Shown in pieces: positions 52,532-60,891 of a DNA stretch of 64,000 nt. Origin of the DNA: JAAYUD01 sp963676865 (GTDB lineage: Bacteria > Bacteroidota > Bacteroidia > Bacteroidales > Bacteroidaceae); assembly GCA_963676865.2 (NCBI GenBank), contig CAXXSS010000001.1, positions 62,001 through 126,000 of the forward strand, in the 5' to 3' direction. Both the position numbers and the translations under genes were made by a program. Numbering within the stretch: position 1 is the first letter of the stretch; each line of letters begins with the position of its first letter. The notes beneath the pieces were generated by a model. That model was not told the origin of the DNA. It was given only the letters and a program-made list of their open reading frames with translations, and did not search any database.

Positions 52532-54832
52532 TTATTGAATTGTTTGGGGCCTGTCACACACCTTCACGCCAAACGTTTCCGAAGGAGTATCTCCCATTTC
52601 AAGTACCAGATTTCCTCCAGCCATTATATCTTCAAATCTTAAATAAGACTTATTGTAAACCTTACTATTGAGATAAACTTTTCTGATATATTTATTTCTC
52701 TCACTATTATTCAATACATTAATATGGAACACCCGACCATGCCGCACCGTTATCGAAGCCTTGTCAATAAGGGGACTTCCAAATACATATATTCCTCCGG
52801 CAGGAGCTACCTGATAAAATCCCAAAGCCGATAAGACATACCAGGCAGACATTTGCCCCACATCTTCGTTACCACAAATTCCGTCGGGCTTATCAGAATA
52901 TAAAGTTGTCATGATCTCCCTGACCTTTGCTGCCGTCTTCCACGGCTGACCCACAAACGAATATAGATATGCAATATGATGGCTTGGCTCATTACCATGA
53001 GCATACTGGCCTATCAAGCCCGAGATATCAATAGACGCATCGGGGCCCATACTACCATTCACTATAAAAAGGGAATCCAGCTTAGAAATAAACTTTGCTT
53101 CACCGCCAAACAATCTGACCAATCCCCGAACATTATGAGGTACAAGCCACGTATATTGCCAAGCATTGCCTTCTGTATAATCATTCTTTTGATGAACAGA
53201 CAAAAACGGATCTAAAGGTTTTGTATCGAATCGTCCACAGGAATCAACTCCACGCACAAAACCAATGCTTTTATCAAAATAAGTTTCAAAAGAATGGCTC
53301 CTTTTTATGAAATAAGCATAATCACTGCGTGCATTTCTTTTTTTAGCAACCTGAGCCAATGCCCAATCGGCAATAGCATACTCCATGCCTTTTGCTACCG
53401 ATTGCGTCATCGTATCATTAGGCAAAAATCCCCATTTCTTATATTCCTTAAGTCCCCTTTCGTCAAGCAACTGAGATTTTTTCATCGCTTCGTATGCCAA
53501 ATCTTTATCAAACCCCGCAAATCCTTTCAAATAAGCATCGGCTACTACCGGTACGGCAGGATTCCCCACCATCGCATTCGTTTCATTTCCCACAAGATGC
53601 CATACCGGCAATTTACCTTGTTCCTTATAGATATTCAACATCGTATTCACTATATCTGCCATCCTCTCCGGATGAATAAGAGTCATCAATGGGTGAGCGG
53701 CACGATACGTATCCCAAAGAGAGAAAGTGGTATAGTTGACAAAATCTTTTGCTTTGTGTATTTTTTGATCAGAGCCATAATAATAACTATCGACATCGCA
53801 AAACACAGAAGGAGCGATCATAGTATGGTACAGACCAGTATAAAACGTACGCATAATCGATGCATCGGGCGAATAAATTTGTATCTTGCTCAGTTCCTTG
53901 TTCCAATCTTTATCCGCACGATCTCTCACTTTATCAAAATTCCACCCCGACAGCTCGGTTCGAAGATTCTTTTTTGCGCCATCAATACTGACTGCCGATA
54001 TTGCCACTTTAACATATATAACCTTTTTTGCAGCACTCGGCTTAAAGTAAGCTACACCATAAGTCTTTTCAGAAGTAAGACTGGTTCCTTTTTTTATAGA
54101 GGTAGAGTCTGATACGGTAAAACGATCAATCGGTTCCGAAAATACAGCAGTAAAATAAACCCGTTGATCTTTGGCCCATCCGGTAGAATACCGATAACCC
54201 GAGATAACAGAATCATTCTCTTGAACAATATATCCTTTTAGAGGGCTATCCCAATCTATACCGGCTTCAAGATTGAATACGATACGAGGATCTGATGCCG
54301 ACTCACCAAGATAAGTATATTTATGAAAACCCACTCTATTTGTTGCAGTCAATTCAACATCCACATTATATCGATCCAAATGAACGGCATAATACCCGGG
54401 AGACACTCTCTCCGTATTTTTCTTAAACAACGAATAAATTCCGGAAGATTGATTTCCTTGTATTCCCTTTTTTAGAACAACATCTCCGGTTACAGGCATC
54501 AAAACAATATCGCCCAAGTCACCGGTGCCAACTCCACTCAGATGCATGTGTCCGAAGCCCAATATTGTTGAATCGGAATAATAATAGCCGGAACACCAAT
54601 CCCATCCGGTAGAAATATTAGTGGGTCCCAACTGTACCATTCCAAAAGGAACATTGGCCCCAACAAAAACATGTCCATGTCCGGCAGACCCGATAAAAGG
54701 ATCGACATATTGAGTCAAATGAGACGTGCGCTTCACGGGATATGTAGGAGCACACTTGCTATAACACTCCGTAGCAAGCAACATTGGTAACAAAATGAGA
54801 GCAAACTTTTTGAAATACCGCTTTAGATCCAT
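52532..54832 (-). CDS. GH92 alpha-mannosidase
   Basis: 766-aa exported enzyme of family GH92, calcium-dependent exo-acting alpha-mannosidases. Seen: the N-terminal beta domain opening YVDPFIGSAGHGHVFVGANV, GWDWCSGYYYSDSTILGFGH, the (alpha/alpha)6 barrel with LWDTYRAAHPLMTLIHPERM and NAMVGNPAVPVVADAYLKGF, and the diagnostic C-terminal GICGNEDVGQMSAWYVLSAL followed by GFYQVAP. It is the first gene of the minus-strand locus. Together with GH20 and the fucosidase relic it points to host N-glycans or fungal mannan as substrate. Confidence 0.96.
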   Translation of the reverse strand: MDLKRYFKKFALILLPMLLATECYSKCAPTYPVKRTSHLTQYVDPFIGSAGHGHVFVGANVPFGMVQLGPTNISTGWDWCSGYYYSDSTILGFGHMHLSGVGTGDLGDIVLMPVTGDVVLKKGIQGNQSSGIYSLFKKNTERVSPGYYAVHLDRYNVDVELTATNRVGFHKYTYLGESASDPRIVFNLEAGIDWDSPLKGYIVQENDSVISGYRYSTGWAKDQRVYFTAVFSEPIDRFTVSDSTSIKKGTSLTSEKTYGVAYFKPSAAKKVIYVKVAISAVSIDGAKKNLRTELSGWNFDKVRDRADKDWNKELSKIQIYSPDASIMRTFYTGLYHTMIAPSVFCDVDSYYYGSDQKIHKAKDFVNYTTFSLWDTYRAAHPLMTLIHPERMADIVNTMLNIYKEQGKLPVWHLVGNETNAMVGNPAVPVVADAYLKGFAGFDKDLAYEAMKKSQLLDERGLKEYKKWGFLPNDTMTQSVAKGMEYAIADWALAQVAKKRNARSDYAYFIKRSHSFETYFDKSIGFVRGVDSCGRFDTKPLDPFLSVHQKNDYTEGNAWQYTWLVPHNVRGLVRLFGGEAKFISKLDSLFIVNGSMGPDASIDISGLIGQYAHGNEPSHHIAYLYSFVGQPWKTAAKVREIMTTLYSDKPDGICGNEDVGQMSAWYVLSALGFYQVAPAGGIYVFGSPLIDKASITVRHGRVFHINVLNNSERNKYIRKVYLNSKVYNKSYLRFEDIMAGGNLVLEMGDTPSETFGVKVCDRPQTIQ

Positions 54833-55103
54833 ATTCTTATTCTTTTTAGGAACTATAAAAAATGAGTATACTATTTCTCTTACAGCGAAGATAACAAACG
54901 AATATCTATTTTTCGTAAATAATCACAGTAACAGATTTATAGCTGCAAAAGTAGAACAAGAAAGAAGAAACCTGTTTACTTATCTGATTTAATCACTTTA
55001 ATTTTTGATACTACCTTATTCAATAGTAAAGGCCCATTTTCTATCTTACAAGAGAGTTGTTCAGATACCGTAAAAGAAAAGAATAATTGCAGGCCATATA
55101 TTC
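54833..55103. other. intergenic region with the GH92 promoter
   Basis: No gene. A -7 box for GH92 lies at 54946-54953 on the minus strand (TACTTTTG), giving a leader of about 107 nt. Confidence 0.5.
54946..54953 (-). promoter_or_regulatory. -7 box for the GH92-led locus
   Basis: TACTTTTG followed by CAGC on the minus strand. Confidence 0.5.
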
Positions 55104-55190
55104 CTTGCGACTCACGGGCGTGAGTCGCAAGTTTCTTCCTTATGTTTTTTCCGACTCACGCCCGTGAGTCGGAAAAAACATAAGGAAGAA
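55104..55190. repeat. Two adjacent long palindromes, one with 28-bp perfect arms
   Basis: Palindrome 1 (55104-55131) has arms CTTGCGACTCACG / CGTGAGTCGCAAG around GG and is almost the same as the core at 41625-41652. Palindrome 2 (55133-55190) has perfect 28-bp arms around CC, including CCTTATG outside and CCGACTCACG inside. Both share the GACTCACG core and the CCTTATG edge of the 41.6-kb cluster. Confidence 0.9.
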
Positions 55191-55227
55191 TTTTCTTGGC
55201 ATTCCTTACCCGCTCAACAATACGCAA

Positions 55228-55262
55228 AAGGAGACCGCCTATTTTGATAGAACGGTCTCCTT
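55228..55262 (-). terminator. terminator of the SusC...TlpA operon
   Basis: 10-bp stem AAGGAGACCG / CGGTCTCCTT with a 15-nt loop, about 55 bp past the TlpA stop; T-rich on either side. Confidence 0.75.
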
Positions 55263-55316
55263 CTTTTGAACATCTATATTGCAATGTCCTCACGACACCA
55301 TAAGAGAGAGATGCTT

Positions 55317-56477
55317 TTATTTAAGAATTTCTTTGAGTTTTGCTTCAAGTTCCTCCCCACGCAAATCCTTGGCTATAATCTTACCATTTTGATCAATAAG
55401 TATAGTTGCCGGAATGCTCCTTACATTATAAAGAGCAGCACCCGCACTCTGCCAACCTTTAAGATCGGACATCTGTGGCCAGGGAATTCCAAGTTTCTGA
55501 ATAGCACCTTTCCATGCTTCTTTATCACTGTCAAGCGAAACCCCTACAACAGCAAAGCCTTTGTCTTTATATTCGTTATAAGCTTTAATCACGTTGGGCA
55601 TCTCTTGCCGACAAGGGCCACACCAAGAAGCCCAAAAATCGATCATCGTGACTTTGTTTTTAGTTACAAAATCCGATACTTTGATGAGTTTACCTTCAGG
55701 AGTATTCAATGCGATATCTATATATTGCGCTCCAACCCCCGTTTTTTTATTCACTTCTCGTTCTCTGGCAATTTCCAAATAAACTTCATCATTCGGACAT
55801 TTTTCTTTCATCAAAGCCAATATCTTTGTCAAAGTAGGTTCATCGAACGTCGCATAATAATAGCCCAACAACACGCTACTCACACCCGAAGGTATATTGT
55901 CTATCAAGAATTGAATATGTGCCGCATTCTGAACTTTATTAAATTCATCAACTTTCTTCTGAGCTTCATCCCGTTCTACTTGCGTCTTTGTTGAATCGGT
56001 AGCAATCTTCCACGCCGGTTCGATCGTTGAGTTACTGGTTTCTTCTCTCTTATTAAACTCAGCCCACAATTCATTATCTCTTCCGCCAATTACAACTGTC
56101 TTCTTAGGATCTTTAGTCAAGTTAATCGTAACATGAGTATTTTCGAGAATAAATTGAGCTGCAAGAGGCTCATTTTTATCAATAACAGCCATCACAAAAC
56201 GAAGTGCGGGCTGTTTTTGTTGACCTTTCATTTCGTATTTACCATCTTTTACCAAAGTAGAATCGGAAGGTACAAAACTGAAATAGCCTTGCATTTCAGC
56301 AATATAAACTTTTGTTCCATCGGGAGCACCTTCTACTGTGCCAGATACAACATAACCGGGTTTCTGAGCAACAACAGACTTAGTAGCTACTCTACGAACA
56401 GTTTTTTTCTTTGTCGTCTGAGCATTGGCAGCAAGCGATAAAGATATGACTGTAAATAATAAAAATAGTTTTCTCAT
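55317..56477 (-). CDS. TlpA-like thioredoxin with N-terminal DUF4369
   Basis: 386-aa exported thiol-disulphide protein. The signal peptide is MRKLFLLFTVISLSLAANAQ; I start it at 56477 rather than 56513 so that the signal is at the terminus. A DUF4369 beta domain (VVSGTVEGAPDGTKVYIAEM) is followed by a helical linker and a thioredoxin/AhpC-TSA domain with the redox motif WASWCGPCRQEMP (CxxC from about residue 286) and cis-Pro region VRSIPATILID. It is the last gene of the SusC-led operon and has a sibling directly upstream. It probably keeps or reduces disulphides of exported partners. Confidence 0.92.
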   Translation of the reverse strand: MRKLFLLFTVISLSLAANAQTTKKKTVRRVATKSVVAQKPGYVVSGTVEGAPDGTKVYIAEMQGYFSFVPSDSTLVKDGKYEMKGQQKQPALRFVMAVIDKNEPLAAQFILENTHVTINLTKDPKKTVVIGGRDNELWAEFNKREETSNSTIEPAWKIATDSTKTQVERDEAQKKVDEFNKVQNAAHIQFLIDNIPSGVSSVLLGYYYATFDEPTLTKILALMKEKCPNDEVYLEIAREREVNKKTGVGAQYIDIALNTPEGKLIKVSDFVTKNKVTMIDFWASWCGPCRQEMPNVIKAYNEYKDKGFAVVGVSLDSDKEAWKGAIQKLGIPWPQMSDLKGWQSAGAALYNVRSIPATILIDQNGKIIAKDLRGEELEAKLKEILK

Positions 56478-56517
56478 TTTGTTTTCAATAGATTTTGAGT
56501 CCAAAGGACTCATAAAC

Positions 56518-57618
56518 TTATAACTTCATTAATATATCTTCTATTTCTTGCGCATTGGTAGGTGCGGCAATCACCAATCCTTTAGGATTGACCAACAAAT
56601 AGTATGGTACTCCCTGCACGAGATACTTTTTCATAAGATCTTTCGAGCCTTGTGGCGTAAGCTGATATTGTTTCCAAGGCATCTTTTCTTTAGCCACTGC
56701 ACCCAACCAGGCTTTTTTATCCCGATCGTCAGAAACACTTACAACGATTAGCTTATCACTATATTTTTCTACCAATTTCTTGATTTCGGGTATCTGGGCA
56801 CGGCATATGCCACACCAAGAAGCCCAGAAATCTATCAGCACATATTTACCTTTAGGAACAACAGCAGTCAGATTAAAAGATGTTCCTTTGTCGTCAACAA
56901 GTGGAAGATTCTGCAATTTCTCGTTTACAGCAGTACGCTCCGCCTCCATACTATTCTTACGGAATTCTACTAAACGAGCCTCATCATCGGGAACCGTCGT
57001 AATCATTTTATTAAGCTCTATTATCTCCTTCTTCGAAAGACGAGGATTGGCCTGAAGCAACATCTTGTTGGCAAAGTAGACAGACAAAACAGAATGCGGA
57101 TGAGCCTTTATAAAATTCATTCGCAACTGGTGTTCAGTCACAGGATCTATATATTCAGCCTTACCCTGCGCCTCTTGAGCAATAAGATTATATTCGTTCA
57201 AATCGCTCTGAGGAGTACCGCCCGATACTTTAAAGTATTTTCCAATAGACTTTTGAGTATCTATACTGTCATAATGGGCAGCATCGAAAGTCATACCTGT
57301 ATTGCTCACGAAGATCGTTGTATAAGTCCAATGCACTTTCGTCATATCCTGATTGTCGGCAGGCAGCAACGAAAGATTATTGGTTGTAAGGGTACAAATC
57401 GTCGGATGCTCCACTTTTCCTTTCAACACAAACTGCCCATCTTTCACTATAGTAGAATCGAGTTGACTGAAACTTTGATTTTCGTCAATGATAAGCCCCA
57501 CCGTCAATCCATCAGGCATCCCAGGTATATTGCTTTTTATCGCAAAGCCTTGGGCAAAAGCAGATGTTTGTACCAGCAATAGAGCCAATAAAATCAATTT
57601 AAGACTTTTTATCTTCAT
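56518..57618 (-). CDS. TlpA-like thioredoxin with N-terminal DUF4369 (paralogue)
   Basis: 366-aa exported protein: signal LILLALLLVQTSAFAQ, a DUF4369 domain (KSNIPGMPDGLTVGLIIDEN), then a thioredoxin domain with WASWCGICRAQIPEIKKLVE and the cis-Pro loop LVQGVPYYLLVNPKG. The CGIC pair differs from the CGPC of its downstream sibling, which may give a different redox potential. The start is 57618 (MKIKSLK), which follows the stop of the preceding gene; the longer frame would overlap it. Gap to the next gene is about 40 bp from its start codon. Confidence 0.92.
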   Translation of the reverse strand: MKIKSLKLILLALLLVQTSAFAQGFAIKSNIPGMPDGLTVGLIIDENQSFSQLDSTIVKDGQFVLKGKVEHPTICTLTTNNLSLLPADNQDMTKVHWTYTTIFVSNTGMTFDAAHYDSIDTQKSIGKYFKVSGGTPQSDLNEYNLIAQEAQGKAEYIDPVTEHQLRMNFIKAHPHSVLSVYFANKMLLQANPRLSKKEIIELNKMITTVPDDEARLVEFRKNSMEAERTAVNEKLQNLPLVDDKGTSFNLTAVVPKGKYVLIDFWASWCGICRAQIPEIKKLVEKYSDKLIVVSVSDDRDKKAWLGAVAKEKMPWKQYQLTPQGSKDLMKKYLVQGVPYYLLVNPKGLVIAAPTNAQEIEDILMKL

Positions 57619-57637
57619 ACATCTATCAATATAAATT

Positions 57638-58333
57638 TTACTGAGCATCTCGAACAAAATGCACACTTAACATATTATGAATATTAGTCGTATGGCGCCA
57701 TACTTGCTTCGAATTATATTGTATTTTCCTGATATAAGCCAAAGCTCCATCAGAAGCCGAGGTCGCCGTCCAATAATAACCATAAACCTTGAGCCACATA
57801 AAATGACTCGCGAAAGAAGAGCTCATATAATCATTAAAACCGCCATAAAGCAACTTCATACCGGTACCGGAATCTCCTTGGGTAAGCAATGCTCCTTGAT
57901 AGGAACCACGCCATCCGTCGGCGGCAGCTTCTTGAGCACTCATTCCCAGAGCTTGCTCCAATTTCTGCCAATCATTATCGGTAGGAAGACGCCATCCGTC
58001 GGGAACAGCTTCTTTTGCACCGGCAAAGTTGTACAGATATCCGTAGTTGGCAACAGTTCTCGCATCGTTAGCACCCGCATCTTCACCTACTACCTGATTA
58101 GTACAATAAATGCCACAATTCTGATCACCCGTGTTATAATGACTATTCTCCACAGTCCAATCGAGACCTCCATAACGCACCCAGTGATAAGTATACCCAT
58201 CGCGAACATCCGTCATAGTGCCACTTGCTTGGGGCTTAATCACGGGGACAACGACATCATTGTCTTTACTACAGCTATTGAATATCATCAGTGGTAATAG
58301 CAATAATAATATATATAATTTATTCATCTTCAT
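57638..58333 (-). CDS. lipoprotein with Fib_succ_major (FISUMP) domain
   Basis: 231-aa surface or periplasmic lipoprotein (lipobox MIFNSC). The rest is one Fibrobacter-succinogenes-major-paralogous domain: TYHWVRYGGLDWTVENSHY, YGYLYNFAGAKEAVPDGWRL, PTDNDWQKLEQALG and YYWTATSASDGALAYIRKIQ, an all-beta C-type-lectin-like fold seen in many Bacteroidota outer-surface proteins. Function unknown, perhaps ligand or surface binding for the SusC/SusD system. An alternative start is MNKLY two codons later. Confidence 0.88.
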   Translation of the reverse strand: MKMNKLYILLLLLPLMIFNSCSKDNDVVVPVIKPQASGTMTDVRDGYTYHWVRYGGLDWTVENSHYNTGDQNCGIYCTNQVVGEDAGANDARTVANYGYLYNFAGAKEAVPDGWRLPTDNDWQKLEQALGMSAQEAAADGWRGSYQGALLTQGDSGTGMKLLYGGFNDYMSSSFASHFMWLKVYGYYWTATSASDGALAYIRKIQYNSKQVWRHTTNIHNMLSVHFVRDAQ

Positions 58334-58348
58334 TTTACGTCTTAAAGA

Positions 58349-59269
58349 TTAAAAAATATAACCCATTTGCTGAATAATGGACTTCATCACAGCATACTTT
58401 TGTAATATTATAGGATAATCAGCATAAAGCTCATTAACTTCAGTATCAGACTTAGTAAGAACGAGCTTTACAAACGATGACACATCTTCTGTTTGGTCAG
58501 GATAAGCAATTAATATCAGATATAGACCTCCCCAATAATGTTGAGTTACGAAACCGGCCTTATTCATTGCCAATATATTCTCCTCTTCTGTTGACACTGC
58601 ATCAGTAGTATGTCCATTATAAAGAGAAGAGCTATATTTAGTAAACGAAGCTAAAGTCGATGATGTTTGGAGAGATATTTTATTAACCATAATACCCGAC
58701 AATACCGTCTGAGAAAAAGCAGCTTTATCTACATCGGTCATAGTCGAAATCTGTCCTACAGCTACAGAAGTCGCTCTATTACCTACTGCATATCGCGATT
58801 CTTCTATATACTTAAGAGCCCCATCCTCCATAGTATATCGGTCAATACGATTGACAAGTAACCAGCAGAAAGGCCTCAATTTATTTGATAAATGAGGCAA
58901 TAAATAGTTTTCAAGAAACGAAATAGCGTTACGTTTATCTGTCATCGCTTGAATATATTGGTATTTATTGACCGATTCCGTAACGGATGTCATTACATAA
59001 GGGACATCAACCAACTCCGTCATATACTGCATCACACCATTGGCATCAACTCCGATTGCCTCATGGCGAAGTGTATCATTGAAAAGAACATAACAATTAT
59101 TCTTTTTATAAAAATCACGACGCAACACCGATTCTTCGTCTGTGGCATTATCTTCGGCTGCAAAATAGTTCTTATCTGTTCCACTAGGCTTCAATGCCTC
59201 TTCGCTAGTACACGAAACCAACGAAAGCAAAAGTAGACCTACATATAATATAGTTCGATATCTTTTCAT
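58349..59269 (-). CDS. operon lipoprotein in the place of a zinc-metallohydrolase lipoprotein
   Basis: 306-aa lipoprotein (lipobox LLSLVSC). The gene sits after SusD, where many Bacteroidota SusC/SusD/TlpA operons carry the substrate-import-associated zinc metallohydrolase lipoprotein. Its length and the opening DEESVLRRDFYKKNNCYVLF, NDTLRHEA, with LRPFCWLLVNRIDRY in the middle, are compatible with such a protein, but no HExxH motif is present: the only HE is in RHEAIGVD. It may be an inactive relative or another family. I do not claim an enzymatic activity. Confidence 0.6.
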   Translation of the reverse strand: MKRYRTILYVGLLLLSLVSCTSEEALKPSGTDKNYFAAEDNATDEESVLRRDFYKKNNCYVLFNDTLRHEAIGVDANGVMQYMTELVDVPYVMTSVTESVNKYQYIQAMTDKRNAISFLENYLLPHLSNKLRPFCWLLVNRIDRYTMEDGALKYIEESRYAVGNRATSVAVGQISTMTDVDKAAFSQTVLSGIMVNKISLQTSSTLASFTKYSSSLYNGHTTDAVSTEEENILAMNKAGFVTQHYWGGLYLILIAYPDQTEDVSSFVKLVLTKSDTEVNELYADYPIILQKYAVMKSIIQQMGYIF

Positions 59270-59290
59270 CTTATTTTCCTTTCTTATTTA

Positions 59291-60871
59291 TCATTCTGTT
59301 ACAGTATATGTTCTATTGCCGCGTTCATTATTAGGCATTCCATTGAAATCGATCACATCTTGCGGAATAGGTAGGGTATATCCCCAATCATTGGGTTGGA
59401 GAATAAATGTACAGCATTTTGTTTTGACTGCAGAATTGCGGTCTACGTAATAATAGTAAGTATGTACAATTCGTTTGGATTCAGGATATTTTCCACAGAC
59501 ACCATAACGGCGCAAATCAAACCAACGTTGACCTTCCAAACAAAGTTCACGTTCACGCTCATCACGGATAAGTTTCACCAAATCTTCTCCTATAGCAGTT
59601 ACCTGATAATCTGTTCCTGGAGCATAACGGAAAGAGCGGAGTGTATTGATAAGCGAACGGGCTTGATCTTCATTTCCCAAATATGCTTCGGCTTCAGCCT
59701 TTGTAAGATAAGCCTCTGCCGAACGAAATAGAAACTTATCGGACACTTCTGCTTGATTAAACAGCCACGGATTACTATAAGCATATAAATAATAAGAAGG
59801 ATCTTGTTCAGGAACCGTCAAATTAGTACCTGCAACAGCTAGTTTCGTATAGCCATTGAAGTTTCCGTAATGCCAGATAAAACGAGTTTTACGAAGGTCA
59901 TTATCGTTATACAAATTATAGACATCATCCGAAATCTTAAAACTCTTATATTCATAAGTTGTAAAACACGGCATAGAATTCCCCCCCATCGAGAAAATAG
60001 TTTCGACTGACGACGACGACAAGAAAGCCGAACCTCCCTTTAGCGTATTTAGAGAAACCAAGCCAGGATGTACATCAATAACTTTCTGAGCATACTCAGC
60101 AGCTTTCGACCAATTTTGCATATACAGATAAACACGGCTCAACAAGAATCTTACTGCACTGACATCGGCACGAAAGATAGAAGGCTGTGCTCCATATTTT
60201 TCCAAATCTGTTTCAGCGATAGTCAAATCGGAAAGTATCAAGTCATAAACTTCTTGAATAGTATTTCGTTGAAACTTTTTGTCTTCTACTTTTTCTGATA
60301 TTTTAATAGGCACACCCAAATCTGTCGCTGCAGAAGAAGCTACATAAGGTTTGGCATACAGATTGACCAACCAAAAATAGTAATAAGCCCGAAGGAAACG
60401 AGCTTCACCATCCACCTTAAGATTCCCCTGCTTTTCGTCTTCCGTGTTTTGAGGAACAGTTTTCAATGAATAAAGAATATTGTTGGCCACATTGATAAGC
60501 TTGTAACATTGCGTCCAGTTGGCATTTTCAACATTATAACCAGTATATGTATCATTCTGTCCCGAACGCGCCTGCCATGTATAAAGTCCAAAAACTTTTT
60601 CTTTTCCATCATAAGCCATATTAGAATTATTATAGCTATCGGGAGATTCTAATAGTTCGTCACCCAAGAAGTGAATAAAATACTGATTATCTAAACTCGG
60701 AGATATATTATTCGCTACATATTCGGGCATATAGCAGTCACCAATGAGAGTTTCGTTAAGATCTTTCCACGAATTTACATAATCAGTATCTTGAGAATAT
60801 TCTTTCAGAAAACTCGAGCAGCCAGACAATAACAAAATAGCTGAAAAAGAGATATATTTTAAATATTTCAT
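59291..60871 (-). CDS. SusD/RagB-family outer-membrane binding lipoprotein
   Basis: 526-aa lipoprotein with lipobox ILLLSGC, then SSFLKEYSQDTDYVNSWKDL. Typical SusD features: RFLRAYYYFWLVNLYAKPYV, the C-terminal LIRDERERELCLEGQRWFDL, and YTLPIPQDVIDFNGMPNNER. Binds the substrate handled by the following SusC. It lies 21 bp after that gene. Confidence 0.95.
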   Translation of the reverse strand: MKYLKYISFSAILLLSGCSSFLKEYSQDTDYVNSWKDLNETLIGDCYMPEYVANNISPSLDNQYFIHFLGDELLESPDSYNNSNMAYDGKEKVFGLYTWQARSGQNDTYTGYNVENANWTQCYKLINVANNILYSLKTVPQNTEDEKQGNLKVDGEARFLRAYYYFWLVNLYAKPYVASSAATDLGVPIKISEKVEDKKFQRNTIQEVYDLILSDLTIAETDLEKYGAQPSIFRADVSAVRFLLSRVYLYMQNWSKAAEYAQKVIDVHPGLVSLNTLKGGSAFLSSSSVETIFSMGGNSMPCFTTYEYKSFKISDDVYNLYNDNDLRKTRFIWHYGNFNGYTKLAVAGTNLTVPEQDPSYYLYAYSNPWLFNQAEVSDKFLFRSAEAYLTKAEAEAYLGNEDQARSLINTLRSFRYAPGTDYQVTAIGEDLVKLIRDERERELCLEGQRWFDLRRYGVCGKYPESKRIVHTYYYYVDRNSAVKTKCCTFILQPNDWGYTLPIPQDVIDFNGMPNNERGNRTYTVTE

Positions 60872-60891
60872 AATGCTTGCTTTTTTTAGAT

